From contig NZ_JABFRA010000077.1 of the NCBI RefSeq assembly GCF_013141425.1, positions 19,690-83,689 of the forward strand: 64,000 bases of DNA, written 5' to 3'. This document shows, piece by piece, positions 51,621 to 61,340 of this stretch (the first letter of the stretch is position 1; each line of letters opens with the position of its first letter). The notes under the pieces were generated by a model. It ran no database searches, had not been told where the DNA came from, and saw only the letters and a list, made by a program, of their open reading frames with translations. The translations under genes and the position numbers were made by a program. The stretch is from Methylotenera sp. (GTDB lineage: Bacteria; Pseudomonadota; Gammaproteobacteria; Burkholderiales; Methylophilaceae).

Positions 51621-53076
51621 AGCTAATTGTACCCAAATCATCCCAATTGCCATCCAATTTTGCGTTGTAATTGCTGATACCTTTGCGCATAGCGGCAAAC
51701 TGGCCTTCATACCACAGCGGCACATATGGTAATTGCTGGCTTATACGCGCTGTTGCGCCTTGCCAGTTTTCTTCAGTTATAAGTGCATCCAGTTCCGCAT
51801 CTGCGTATCGACCGCGGTTAAAGCCATTAGGTGGTATGCTTTGTGAGCCAAAAGCTTTTCTGTAAATTTCAGGGGTTTTAATGCCCACCCAGGTGAGGCC
51901 ATACAATTGAAAGTTACCTTGCTTCACGTCTGCAAAAAACGTACCCCAATCTAAACTGCGAATTTCAAGATCGATACCTGCTTTAGTCATTTGTGCTTGC
52001 AATATGGTGGCGAAGCGCACGCGCTGGGCATCTGTCGAGGTTTTATACACGAGCTTAAGCGGTAGCTTAACGCCTGCTTCTTGTAACAATTGTTTTGCTA
52101 AAGCAGGGTTGTAGTCATTAGACGGTGATGCTTCATTTTCCTGATTCGTATAATGCTCTGGAGGCAAAATCATGTCCGCTTCACGGCTATGTTCAATCAT
52201 CGCTTTTGCGATGATTTGCTTGCGGTCTATGGCGTGGGCGATGGCTTGCCTGACTTTAATATTTTGAAGAGCAGGGTCTTTAAAATTTAAGCCAAGATAT
52301 GAGAAATTAGCACCTATGCTAGTTTTCACTATTACCTCTGGCTTTGTTTGCAGATATTTCACTAGCTCAGGTGGTAATTCACCTTGCAATAAATCCACTT
52401 CTCCATGTAGTAGCTTGAGTACTCGGACTGTGGGGTCTTTTACTTCAATTAAACTGATTTTCTGCCCGTCGTTAACACGTTGCAAAGTTAATTTATTCTG
52501 CCAAGCCACAAATTTTAACGCGCCGCTGCCTATCGGTGCATGAGAAAAATCATAATTTTCAGCAATCAACTTTGCAGGCAATATGCCAATAATCAATTTG
52601 GCTGGAAAGTGCTTGTCTGCTTGATTAAGCTGAAACTCAACCGTGTCATTATCGACAACAGTGATATTTTTAACATTGGCAAATTCTGCTGTGTTAGGCG
52701 AATCTTTTAAATTCACAAAAGAATCGTAGGTGGCCTTCACATCATCTGCAGTAAGCGATGCTTGATTGTGAAATGACGCACGATTTTTATTTAAGGTAAA
52801 TCTATATACTGTTGGGCTGACTTCAACCCAATTTGCCAAACTTGGCGCGGGTTTTGATTGTGCATCATAATCGACCAAACTCTGATAAACCACACGATTT
52901 ACACGCTCAGATGCGGCATCTGTAGCATAGCGTGGGTCTAAATTCAAAGGCATTTGCCCAATCGCAAAAACGATTTCTTTTGATACTGAGACGGATGGCG
53001 TTTGTTGAGTACAAGAACTGATACTCAACCCTAATATAACCAAACAAAATTGCGCTAGAACATTCAATGCCTTCAT
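51610..53076 (-). CDS. peptide ABC transporter substrate-binding lipoprotein (SBP family 5)
   Basis: Lipobox LSISSC; YRFTLNKNRASFHNQASLTADDVKATYDSF; FKDPALQNIKVRQAIAHAIDRKQI. Confidence 0.94.
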   Translation of the reverse strand: MKALNVLAQFCLVILGLSISSCTQQTPSVSVSKEIVFAIGQMPLNLDPRYATDAASERVNRVVYQSLVDYDAQSKPAPSLANWVEVSPTVYRFTLNKNRASFHNQASLTADDVKATYDSFVNLKDSPNTAEFANVKNITVVDNDTVEFQLNQADKHFPAKLIIGILPAKLIAENYDFSHAPIGSGALKFVAWQNKLTLQRVNDGQKISLIEVKDPTVRVLKLLHGEVDLLQGELPPELVKYLQTKPEVIVKTSIGANFSYLGLNFKDPALQNIKVRQAIAHAIDRKQIIAKAMIEHSREADMILPPEHYTNQENEASPSNDYNPALAKQLLQEAGVKLPLKLVYKTSTDAQRVRFATILQAQMTKAGIDLEIRSLDWGTFFADVKQGNFQLYGLTWVGIKTPEIYRKAFGSQSIPPNGFNRGRYADAELDALITEENWQGATARISQQLPYVPLWYEGQFAAMRKGISNYNAKLDGNWDDLGTISYAH

Positions 53077-53154
53077 AGCACTTAAGTTTACTCGATTATG
53101 GGCGATTTAGACGTTTAGTCGAAATGAATTTATTTCTAAATCGTATTTAACGGC

Positions 53155-53193
53155 AAAAAATAAAAGTCACGCTAGAAGGGGGCTAACGTGACT
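53155..53193 (-). terminator. terminator for the minus-strand cluster at 53.3-57.8 kb
   Basis: Minus strand: AGTCACGTTAGCCCCCTTCTAGCGTGACT followed by TTTTATTTTTT. Confidence 0.75.
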
Positions 53194-53313
53194 TACACCA
53201 CAACACTTTTACAACAGTAGTAACTTAAACACTAACGATTAAAGCTTACACCAAGCGATTAAAACTAGAATCAAGAAAATTGTTATATAAAATTACCGTC
53301 AGTTTAAAGTTGT

Positions 53314-53955
53314 TTATTTCACTTTTTTCTCTGCAACTTTCAATCCCTCTTCAGCTTCTTTTCTGCGACCGGCATCGGCATCTTCGCGACCAAGTCTGGC
53401 TGGTGCGGTTAAGGCTTTTTTGTAATATTCCACAGCTTTAGCATAATCACCCTGCTCACTTAAAAAGTCTGCGTAAAAGTAATTTGGGTCAATGCCTGTT
53501 GGGTTTGCTTGTAATGCTTTTTCTAAATAGGCACGTGCTTTTTTCTTGTCGCCAAAACCAATCGGCCAACCTGGTACTTTGTAATAGAGAGAACCTAAAC
53601 TGGTGTAGGCTGAACCATGCAGAGCATTTGGGTTGATTTTTTCAGCCGCAAGAAATAAATCGCGGGCTTTTTCCGCAAATTTCAGTGCACCTATGCCGCC
53701 TTTGGCTTTGGCGTAACCACTATTCGAAATGCCTTCCCAGATTAATGCCTCTGGCGCATTGGCATTATTTGCGGTTATTTGGTGTGCTTGCTCAATCAAC
53801 AATTTAAAGGCATCTTCTTGGGCGTCTTTAGGCGTTTGATAATTAGCTTTTGCCCATTCGTGTTGTATCTGTGCAATTTCTGCATCTAATTTATCATCCG
53901 CAAATGCGGAGCTTGCTAGTGCAATAAAACTTAACAGCAACATCATATTTTTCAT
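53314..53955 (-). CDS. secreted TPR-repeat protein
   Basis: Signal peptide; ALEKALQANPTGIDPNYFYADFLSEQGDYAKAVEYYKKAL. Confidence 0.8.
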   Translation of the reverse strand: MKNMMLLLSFIALASSAFADDKLDAEIAQIQHEWAKANYQTPKDAQEDAFKLLIEQAHQITANNANAPEALIWEGISNSGYAKAKGGIGALKFAEKARDLFLAAEKINPNALHGSAYTSLGSLYYKVPGWPIGFGDKKKARAYLEKALQANPTGIDPNYFYADFLSEQGDYAKAVEYYKKALTAPARLGREDADAGRRKEAEEGLKVAEKKVK

Positions 53956-54005
53956 CTAAGTTCTCCTCTTTAATCTAAACGGAATCGTCTAAACTGCCTG
54001 CTTGG

Positions 54006-54839
54006 TTAATTTTTTCCTGAAATCAATTTTCGGGCAATTCTTGCCGGTTTTTTTAAGCCCACACTCACTACCCGTGGTAAAACTCCATTGAACCAAGCAA
54101 AGAATGACTCGGGCTGGCCAATGTAATGCTCTTGTTTTTCTGCTTCTATCGCTTTAATTATTTCGTCTACAACTACTTGCGGCTCATCCATTGCAGTTTT
54201 CGTTTTAGCAAGCATTTCTGAAGCCAGTTGGTCATTCATGGGCGTATTAATCGCGCGTGGTGCAATGTAAGTTACACCAATATCCGTATCGGCCAGTTCG
54301 CGTCTGAGTGCTTGTGAAAAGCCGCGTAAGGCAAACTTACTGGCGCTATACGTGGCGTAATGCGGAAAGCCGATTGAGCCAAAAATGGAACCGATATTGA
54401 CAATTTGACCACCGTTTTGTACTAACAAACTTGGTAGCAACGCGCGCGTGAGTTGAATCGGCACAATCGCATTAATGTGCATCATTTGCGCAATACGTGC
54501 CAAACTTTGATTTTCAAATAAAGTAAAATCAATAATGCCTGCGCCATTAATTAATATATCAACACCACCCAGTAAGCTTATGGCTAAATCCACCACGGTT
54601 TGTGCCGGATTAACAACAGCATCGGTCACCTGAAAATCAGAAACCACGGCAACCGCTACACCGCCAGTACCTCCTATGCCACCAATTTTATTAATTTTGT
54701 CACACAAGGCTTTGATACGCGGCTGGTCACGGTCAACCAATGCCAACTTAGCACCTTTTTTTGACAAAGCCAACGCCAAAGGCTGTCCAATGCCGCCACC
54801 CGCACCCGTTAATAAAATTCGTTTACCATTTAGATTCAT
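54006..54839 (-). CDS. short-chain dehydrogenase/reductase
   Basis: ILLTGAGGGIGQPLALAL, INGAGI, GSIFGSIGFPHYATYSASKFALRGF (YxxxK). Confidence 0.94.
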   Translation of the reverse strand: MNLNGKRILLTGAGGGIGQPLALALSKKGAKLALVDRDQPRIKALCDKINKIGGIGGTGGVAVAVVSDFQVTDAVVNPAQTVVDLAISLLGGVDILINGAGIIDFTLFENQSLARIAQMMHINAIVPIQLTRALLPSLLVQNGGQIVNIGSIFGSIGFPHYATYSASKFALRGFSQALRRELADTDIGVTYIAPRAINTPMNDQLASEMLAKTKTAMDEPQVVVDEIIKAIEAEKQEHYIGQPESFFAWFNGVLPRVVSVGLKKPARIARKLISGKN

Positions 54840-55531
54840 ACGGCAACCTGCGGTGAATTTGGCACTGAATTCGCAGGGAGATAACGATCGCCCAATTCTC
54901 GAAAAATATCACCGTAGAGTTTGTAAAAGTTTTTAGCACTGCGTATCAATAAGGCGCGTTCTTTTTCATTTTCAATCTTATTCACCAAACCTTCATAAAA
55001 GTCGGTGTGTCCTACGTCTAGCGCGCCATGTGAAGTTAAATAACTAAAAGCTTTATTTCCCAGGCCAAGATTTGTTTGTAATGAAGCCCCTGCTTGGGTA
55101 GCCAGTGCTACACTCGTGCCTTCCAGCACTAATACCATACCAAAAAAACCGAGTGGATTGATACGATTAATCATATCATAAGCATAAGCTACCATTATTT
55201 CTGTAGCAAGCCCTGGCTGTCCATGACGCACCGCCTCCGCGTCGGCGCCACAGGCCTGAATATCATTGAGTATCCATTCCTGATGACCTAACTCTTCTTC
55301 AATATACTCTGCCACCGCTTCGCGCAGCCATTCATAATGTTCTGGTAATTTTGCACCGCATAGCATCAATAACGGCACGGTATGTTTTACGTGATGATAG
55401 GCTTCGGTTAAAAATGCAACGTAAGCAGGCAGGCTGACTTGCCCTGTGGCGCCAGCTTTGATGATGGGTAAATTAAATAATACTTCCCGCTCTTTTGCGG
55501 TTTCAGTTAATAAGGTTTGATAAAACGACAT
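54836..55531 (-). CDS. heme-oxygenase-like / TenA-like putative diiron oxidase
   Basis: MSFYQTLL start; helical protein with YIEEELGHQEWILNDI and SHGALDVGHTDFYEGLV (candidate metal ligands ExxxH and HxxxDxxH). Confidence 0.75.
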   Translation of the reverse strand: MSFYQTLLTETAKEREVLFNLPIIKAGATGQVSLPAYVAFLTEAYHHVKHTVPLLMLCGAKLPEHYEWLREAVAEYIEEELGHQEWILNDIQACGADAEAVRHGQPGLATEIMVAYAYDMINRINPLGFFGMVLVLEGTSVALATQAGASLQTNLGLGNKAFSYLTSHGALDVGHTDFYEGLVNKIENEKERALLIRSAKNFYKLYGDIFRELGDRYLPANSVPNSPQVAV

Positions 55532-57056
55532 AACTTCTTTCCTTATATTTTGCATCAACACTTTGCTGGTATTGTTGCCAGATAGCATCACGGCGCAGGC
55601 GGCCGTTAGCCGTTAATTGATTGTTTTGTGGCGTAAATGGTGCCTCAGCCAATATCCATTGTGTGACGCGAGCATAGTCGGGCAGGGTTTTATTTGCTTC
55701 GGCAAGGCTTTTTTCAATATCTGTGGGCGTTGCATTTTTTGCAGGTAAGATAACCGCAACATTCCAAGGTCTAGCTTCACCAAATACAGCGGCCTGCGCA
55801 ATGCTAGGCAGCAAGGTAAGTTCACGCTCCACCCACTCTGGTGCTACATTGCGACCAAATGAGGTGATAAACTGATTCTTTTTACGCGCGGTAATGTACA
55901 AATACCCATCCGCGTCCAAATGCCCAATATCGCCCGTTGGAAAGTATTGGTTTGACTGTTCATTATCGTTATCGCCCGCATAGCCAAGTAAGCATGCTCC
56001 TTTTACCAAAATCTCACCATCCTCTGCAAATTTAAGCGCCACGTGCGGCAAAGGTTTACCCACACTACCAACTCGATTATTACCTTGCGCATTAAGCGCA
56101 ACCACAGAAGTACACTCCGACAAGCCATAGCCTTCATACACAGGAAAACCCACGGCAATTGCGCGATTAAGCAATTGTGGTGATACAGAAGCGCCGCCCA
56201 CTGCAACAAACCTCAAATAAGGTGGCTTTGGATAACCAGCTTCAAACGCACTCACCAAGGCATTTACCAATTCAGGCGTCAGTACTGTTGTTGAGGCTTT
56301 TGTTTCATTTAAGCTCAATGCAGCCATCATGGTAGCAACATTTAAGCCCGTAGCGCCAGTCAATCCAACCTGTGCAGATGACATCAAAGTAGTCGTTGCA
56401 CCAGCTAAAAGCGGCACATATAAACCTGCGACATTTTCCAGTAAGGTTGAAAGCGGCAAAATACTTAAATGCCGATCAGTTGGTTTTGCGCGAGTTGCCG
56501 TTAATAAAGACAACGCTACCTGATTTAATGAAGCGGAACTTAGACAAACACCTTTTGGTTTACCTGTGGTGCCAGATGTGTAGGTAATTTTAGCCGTACC
56601 AATGGGCAATTCGATTGCTTTTTCGATTGCTAAAGTAAATTCTGTCAGGACTTTTTCACCAATCAGATATTGCTTTTCCAACTCTATTTTTTCGCCTACT
56701 GAGGTGAGCAACTGCCTAAATAAAATGGGCTGATCACTTAAAACCACATTCACACCAGCATCATGAATAGCATGCACGGTCTGTTCGGCAGAAAAGAACC
56801 CTGGCAAAGGTACCACAGGCATTTTTAACTGCATAGCCGCCAAATCGACGATTGCCCATGCGGGTGAATTTTCCATGGCAATGCCTAGCACGCTAACGTT
56901 AGCACGGCTTAATCGATAGCCTACTAATTCTATTGCCGCAGGCAAATCGGCATAGCTTATAGATTCGTGAACACTGCCTTGCAATGCAATTTTATGCGGG
57001 GTTTTGCCCGCAAACTGCTTAATCGCAGTCAATATCGAGTTTTTTTCAGGATTCAA
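55503..57056 (-). CDS. AMP-dependent acyl-CoA synthetase/ligase
   Basis: ITYTSGTTGKPKGVCLS, YEGYGLSECTSVVALN, FPTGDIGHLDADGYLYITARKKNQFITSFGRNVAPEWVE. Confidence 0.93.
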   Translation of the reverse strand: MNPEKNSILTAIKQFAGKTPHKIALQGSVHESISYADLPAAIELVGYRLSRANVSVLGIAMENSPAWAIVDLAAMQLKMPVVPLPGFFSAEQTVHAIHDAGVNVVLSDQPILFRQLLTSVGEKIELEKQYLIGEKVLTEFTLAIEKAIELPIGTAKITYTSGTTGKPKGVCLSSASLNQVALSLLTATRAKPTDRHLSILPLSTLLENVAGLYVPLLAGATTTLMSSAQVGLTGATGLNVATMMAALSLNETKASTTVLTPELVNALVSAFEAGYPKPPYLRFVAVGGASVSPQLLNRAIAVGFPVYEGYGLSECTSVVALNAQGNNRVGSVGKPLPHVALKFAEDGEILVKGACLLGYAGDNDNEQSNQYFPTGDIGHLDADGYLYITARKKNQFITSFGRNVAPEWVERELTLLPSIAQAAVFGEARPWNVAVILPAKNATPTDIEKSLAEANKTLPDYARVTQWILAEAPFTPQNNQLTANGRLRRDAIWQQYQQSVDAKYKERSYVVLSNLIN

Positions 57057-57070
57057 TGATTATCCTTTTA

Positions 57071-57760
57071 TTATAAAATTGGCTGCATACGACGAATAGC
57101 CAATACTTGCGGACGCTCATTGTAATAAGTACCCCAAGCGGCATGCTCATGTTTTGGAATTCGATTAATACTAGCCTCACCCAGAAACTGCAAATTCATA
57201 TTGAGTTTAGTTAGTGAGTTACGTAATACCGCAATGCCAGTAAATACCGCCCACTCCGCCTGGGTGCTATGCAAATACAGACTAATACTGGCAAGTAAAC
57301 TTCTTACGTTAATGGGGTCAGCAACGGCTAGATTTCCAACCTCCAAAATCGCATCACGTGAAATATCGCTGGCATTACGTTGCGATAAAAGTTGTTCGAT
57401 TGGCGCATCGAGGTAGGCCTCTAAAAACAATTTCTCTTGATCCGCATGACGTAGACCGCAAACAGCTAATAAATTTCCACTGGCATCACGCACACTCATT
57501 AACTTAGGCATAAAGTGATTAACCTCTGCCTGGTGGGCGCGCCTAAACGTATGGCGAACAAAATCTTCCAGTTCTTGCCTGTCAGGGGCGTTAGTATCTG
57601 AAACGGCAGTCGTCAGAGATTGTGGCCCATGCAAATGGATGTCGGCGACTTTATTGACCGCTAAAGGCTTAGCTATGGATGAATCTTGAAGATTCAAATC
57701 ATTGATTTGCTGCATAAGTTGCATTAAGTCACTCCCGTATGAATACTTAATGCTCTGCAA
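57071..57760 (-). CDS. thermostable hemolysin-family protein (acyltransferase-like fold)
   Basis: FVRHTFRRAHQAEVNHFMPKLMSVRDASGNLLAVCGLRHADQEKLFLEAYLDAPIEQLL...EVGNLAVADPINVRSLLASISLYLHSTQAEWAVFTG. Start uncertain (57760 or 57724). Confidence 0.85.
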   Translation of the reverse strand: MQSIKYSYGSDLMQLMQQINDLNLQDSSIAKPLAVNKVADIHLHGPQSLTTAVSDTNAPDRQELEDFVRHTFRRAHQAEVNHFMPKLMSVRDASGNLLAVCGLRHADQEKLFLEAYLDAPIEQLLSQRNASDISRDAILEVGNLAVADPINVRSLLASISLYLHSTQAEWAVFTGIAVLRNSLTKLNMNLQFLGEASINRIPKHEHAAWGTYYNERPQVLAIRRMQPIL

Positions 57761-57797
57761 AGACTATGCCAACAATCAATATGCGCAAGAAGAAGAA

Positions 57798-57825
57798 TAT
57801 AACCATTAAAAATCATTTGGTTATA
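57798..57825. promoter_or_regulatory. inverted repeat upstream of hemolysin-family/ligase cluster
   Basis: TATAACCA-N12-TGGTTATA, perfect 8-bp arms. Confidence 0.5.
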
Positions 57826-57878
57826 AATTTTAGGTGCTTAGGATTCTTAGACTAACACTGTTTAAATATTGAAATGAT

Positions 57879-57905
57879 TGCAATATTTGCAGAATAAATA
57901 TTGCA
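57879..57905. promoter_or_regulatory. second inverted repeat upstream of the same cluster
   Basis: TGCAATATTT-GCAGAAT-AAATATTGCA, perfect 10-bp arms. Confidence 0.55.
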
Positions 57906-57970
57906 TTGCCTGCAATTTTTGTAGGATTACTGCTTAAGTGTTTTTTGGGAAGGGGATTATTCTGGTAAGA

Positions 57971-58450
57971 CTAATCAGGACAGTTTAATTCTGGTGCAGC
58001 ATTCAGTACATTCTGATTTACGGTTATCCACGCAATCGCCTTAACGCGGCCATCAAGTTTACACGCATCAATATAACCAATAGCCCCTGGCGTATCAGCT
58101 ACAAATCGTAGCATGGCTTCCTGTGAGCTAACCACGTAGGGTGGCGAAACACCGTGGAAATATAAGCCATTCCAATAGTCAGATTGTGTTTCAGGCTCAC
58201 TCTTTAAAATAGTCAGTGAAAATTGCTGCCTTAACGGGCTACTTGACGAGTAATTCAAGGCTTGAACACGTTTACCATCCGCCCAATAGAGCTTTTTGCG
58301 CCAAAATATCAATGCAAGCTCACTGCTACTGATTTGGCGAACAGTATGGCCTTGCGGCACAATCACAGCAACCACTTCCGCATTAACTTCTGCGACCATG
58401 CTCAGCCACAGCACAGTCAAACAGTAAATTAAAAATAAGCGTTTTCGCAT
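57971..58450 (-). CDS. small PstS-like periplasmic binding protein
   Basis: 159 aa, signal peptide; VAVIVPQGHTVRQISSSELALIFWRKKLYWADGKRV...TPGAIGYID. Confidence 0.75.
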   Translation of the reverse strand: MRKRLFLIYCLTVLWLSMVAEVNAEVVAVIVPQGHTVRQISSSELALIFWRKKLYWADGKRVQALNYSSSSPLRQQFSLTILKSEPETQSDYWNGLYFHGVSPPYVVSSQEAMLRFVADTPGAIGYIDACKLDGRVKAIAWITVNQNVLNAAPELNCPD

Positions 58451-58463
58451 TATCAGCTAAGTA

Positions 58464-59453
58464 TTAAAACAAGATTGCGAACGAAGCAAGTAAACCTCTA
58501 GGCGAGCCCAAGCGCTCTTCATCGCCGTCCACGTACTCTATTTTTAGAACTTTATGGGGGGTCATACGCCAAGCGGTGCCTAACAACCAACGCTCACTCG
58601 AGCCTTCTGCTGGTCGCTTAAAACTCTCAGCACGGGCGATTGCAAACCATTGATGGCCTAAAGGTGCAACGGCCTGCAAATAAGCCCCATTTCCGCCATC
58701 GCCATATTGATTGGTATAGCGCTGAAAGGCTTCGCCGCTAAATTCCCAGCCATTTTGATGAACCAGAAAATCCAGTCCTAACAGATGAAACTCTGCGTTA
58801 TTCGGAAGCTTTTCACGAAATTCCAGCAACGAAAGTCCAATATTAAACTTACCTAACCAGGCAAAACGGGCACCTTTTGTATCTCTAAATACAATCTCCC
58901 CTTTATCTTCGTGCTGATCTTTTAAAGCTTCAATATAGAGGTTGTACTCTAAGGCATTGTTAGTAAGCGGCACTGCGCCGTAAAACATCAATCCATTGTT
59001 GTACATTGGGAATAAACGGCTGGTAGCAAGTGGTCGCGAGGCGGTCCATACCAAAGGAGCCGCATGCAAGGTGTTCCATCGGCCAACGGGATTTAAAAAT
59101 CGTCCTGCACGCAGGTTTGCCTTTTCTGACAAGTTGTAGTCTACGTACAAACGTTCTAAATCAAAATAAAAGTCTTTCTCTGCTGAGTGACCTTTATTAA
59201 AGGTAATCGGTCGCTCTAATTCAAGTTCTGAGAAAAAACGAAAACTGCTATTGTTCTCCCAGCTGAGTATAAGACTAATCTCATCCAATGCACCATCGAC
59301 GCGCCCGCCAGGATGAACATTAAAGCCTGCACTAGAATATCCACCCAGCTTAAAATCATTCCATATCGACGTGTCGCTTGTCTCAGCCGCCTGCGCACAA
59401 CCAAATAGCAAAGCAATGGCGACACTGGTAAAAAATAACAGTGATTTGCGCAT
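58464..59453 (-). CDS. porin-like outer-membrane protein
   Basis: Signal peptide MRKSLLFFTSVAIALLFGCAQAAE; RLYVDYNLSEKANLRAGRFLNPVGRWN; C-terminal Phe (FAILF). Confidence 0.7.
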   Translation of the reverse strand: MRKSLLFFTSVAIALLFGCAQAAETSDTSIWNDFKLGGYSSAGFNVHPGGRVDGALDEISLILSWENNSSFRFFSELELERPITFNKGHSAEKDFYFDLERLYVDYNLSEKANLRAGRFLNPVGRWNTLHAAPLVWTASRPLATSRLFPMYNNGLMFYGAVPLTNNALEYNLYIEALKDQHEDKGEIVFRDTKGARFAWLGKFNIGLSLLEFREKLPNNAEFHLLGLDFLVHQNGWEFSGEAFQRYTNQYGDGGNGAYLQAVAPLGHQWFAIARAESFKRPAEGSSERWLLGTAWRMTPHKVLKIEYVDGDEERLGSPRGLLASFAILF

Positions 59454-59583
59454 AACTTCTCCGTATCTAAGAGCTAACATCGGGTTATCATTCCAGTTTA
59501 CTCAATTCATTAAATTTTCAGCGAATTACTTTAAACTATATTTTACTACAACCTACCATGTCTTCATTCTCGCATTAAATCAG

Positions 59584-61299
59584 ATGTTACGGAAAGCCAT
59601 GCCAATACGTCATCTTTTGCTCACAGCATTTTTGCTAGTAGGCTTACTGCCCGTCACGTTAGTGACGGGTCTGGCATTTTTTGAAGCGCGTAGCGCCTTA
59701 ATCACCGAAATTAAACATGATACCCAAACACACGCCACGGCTACCGTAGATGAAATTGACCGTATCCTGTTTGAGCGCTTGCATAATACAGCTTCATGGA
59801 GCCAGTTGGAAATCATGCAGGATACGCGAATCGGTGATGTCGATAAGCGGTTGTCAAAATTTTTAAGCGACTTAAAAAATAGCTACCACAATATTTACAA
59901 TGAACTCTATGTACTCGACAAGCAAGGCTTAGTAATAGCCTCAAGCGATAGTAGCGCGATAGGAAAGCCACGCAATAACAACACGGCATGGCTTACAACA
60001 AAAATTCAAAGCAACACCCTTCAACTCGCGCCAGTCGCCAACAATCAATTGCTTATTTCAACCGAAATTAAAGACATGTTTGATGGCAGTAAACTCGGCA
60101 CACTGGTCGCCGCCTTCAACTGGCAACAAATTAGTAGCATTCTAGAAAGTGCCGTTTCTGGCAGACGCGGTGCAGCGCTATTTGATAGCAATCATGTCAT
60201 TATTTCAAAAACAAAAAGCTGGCCAGACGTACAGGCATCCGACAATATTTCAACCACCTCGAAATCGAGCGGTTATCAAGGTTTTAATGGATTCACCTGG
60301 CAGGTGATAATTAGCCAGCATCGCTCGGATGCATTAGCGCCTATTCGGCGCATGGCCTATATTTTCCTCGGTTTATTGATTGCGACCATAGCACTAGCCA
60401 GCTTAATTGCTATTCCCATCGCGAAAACATTGAGCAAACCACTCAGTAATTTAACCATGTTTGCCAACAACTTTATTCGCGACCAAAATAATACAATTGC
60501 GTCCAGAAATGGAATAAACGCTAAAACTGATGTGAAAAATTTAATTGAGCCTTTAGAGATCACCGCACTTTCTAACGCGTTTAGCAAAATGATTGAAGAC
60601 CTTGAGCGCTCAAAAGAAAATCTGACCCGTGCTGCGAAACTTGCCGTCGTCGGTGAAATGGCCGCCGCAATGAGTCACGAAATACGTACACCATTAGGCA
60701 TACTGCGCTCTTCAGCCCAAGTACTGTTGCGTGAACCTAAAATAAGCGCAGAAGGTCGAGAGGTCTGCGGCTTTATTATTAGTGAAACAGAACGTTTGAA
60801 TAAATTAGTCTCAGCGCTCATCAATTCTGCTAAACCGCGGCTACCTGAGTTTAAATCAACCAATATCGCAGAACTGGCTCAGCAATGTGTCGCAATGTTG
60901 CGCATACAGGCCGATCAAAAACAGATTGAACTGACTTGTGAGGCAAGTGAAAATGCCACTGTACTTTGCGATTCAGAGCAGATTAAGCAAGTGTTACTAA
61001 ATTTATTGCTGAATGCTATCCAAGTATTACCTGAAGGCGGCAAAATTTTATTGCGCGTGAGCACTGCCAATAATCAGGCATTCATCGTTGTGGCAGACAA
61101 TGGCCACGGTATTCCTGATGAGCAGCGCAGTGAGGTATTCGAACCGTTTTTTTCAAAACGCAGTGGTGGCATCGGCTTGGGCTTAGCCATCGTCAAACAG
61201 ATTGTAATGGCACACCATGGTAATATAAGCGTTCACCGAAGCGCTTTGTTGGGTGGTGCAGAGTTTAGACTGCACTTACCCATTTATACTAGCGATTAA
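59584..61299 (+). CDS. membrane sensor histidine kinase (Cache-like sensor, HAMP, HisKA, HATPase)
   Basis: AAAMSHEIRTPLGILRSSAQVL H-box; LLNLLLNAIQVLPEGG N-box; VADNGHGIPDEQRSEVFEPFFSKRSGGIGLGLAIVKQI. Confidence 0.95.
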   Translation: MLRKAMPIRHLLLTAFLLVGLLPVTLVTGLAFFEARSALITEIKHDTQTHATATVDEIDRILFERLHNTASWSQLEIMQDTRIGDVDKRLSKFLSDLKNSYHNIYNELYVLDKQGLVIASSDSSAIGKPRNNNTAWLTTKIQSNTLQLAPVANNQLLISTEIKDMFDGSKLGTLVAAFNWQQISSILESAVSGRRGAALFDSNHVIISKTKSWPDVQASDNISTTSKSSGYQGFNGFTWQVIISQHRSDALAPIRRMAYIFLGLLIATIALASLIAIPIAKTLSKPLSNLTMFANNFIRDQNNTIASRNGINAKTDVKNLIEPLEITALSNAFSKMIEDLERSKENLTRAAKLAVVGEMAAAMSHEIRTPLGILRSSAQVLLREPKISAEGREVCGFIISETERLNKLVSALINSAKPRLPEFKSTNIAELAQQCVAMLRIQADQKQIELTCEASENATVLCDSEQIKQVLLNLLLNAIQVLPEGGKILLRVSTANNQAFIVVADNGHGIPDEQRSEVFEPFFSKRSGGIGLGLAIVKQIVMAHHGNISVHRSALLGGAEFRLHLPIYTSD

Positions 61300-61340
61300 A
61301 ATTAATTAGCAAAGCGCTATAAATTGAAACTTTACTTACA

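Noticed and set aside
51620-51725. N-terminal 35 aa of the L,D-transpeptidase ORF
   Set aside because: Overlaps the end of the SBP gene; internal ATG (MRIEIS) is the better start.
59371-59583. 71-aa N-terminal extension of the histidine kinase ORF
   Set aside because: Antisense to the porin signal-peptide region; ATG 59584 precedes the first TM helix.
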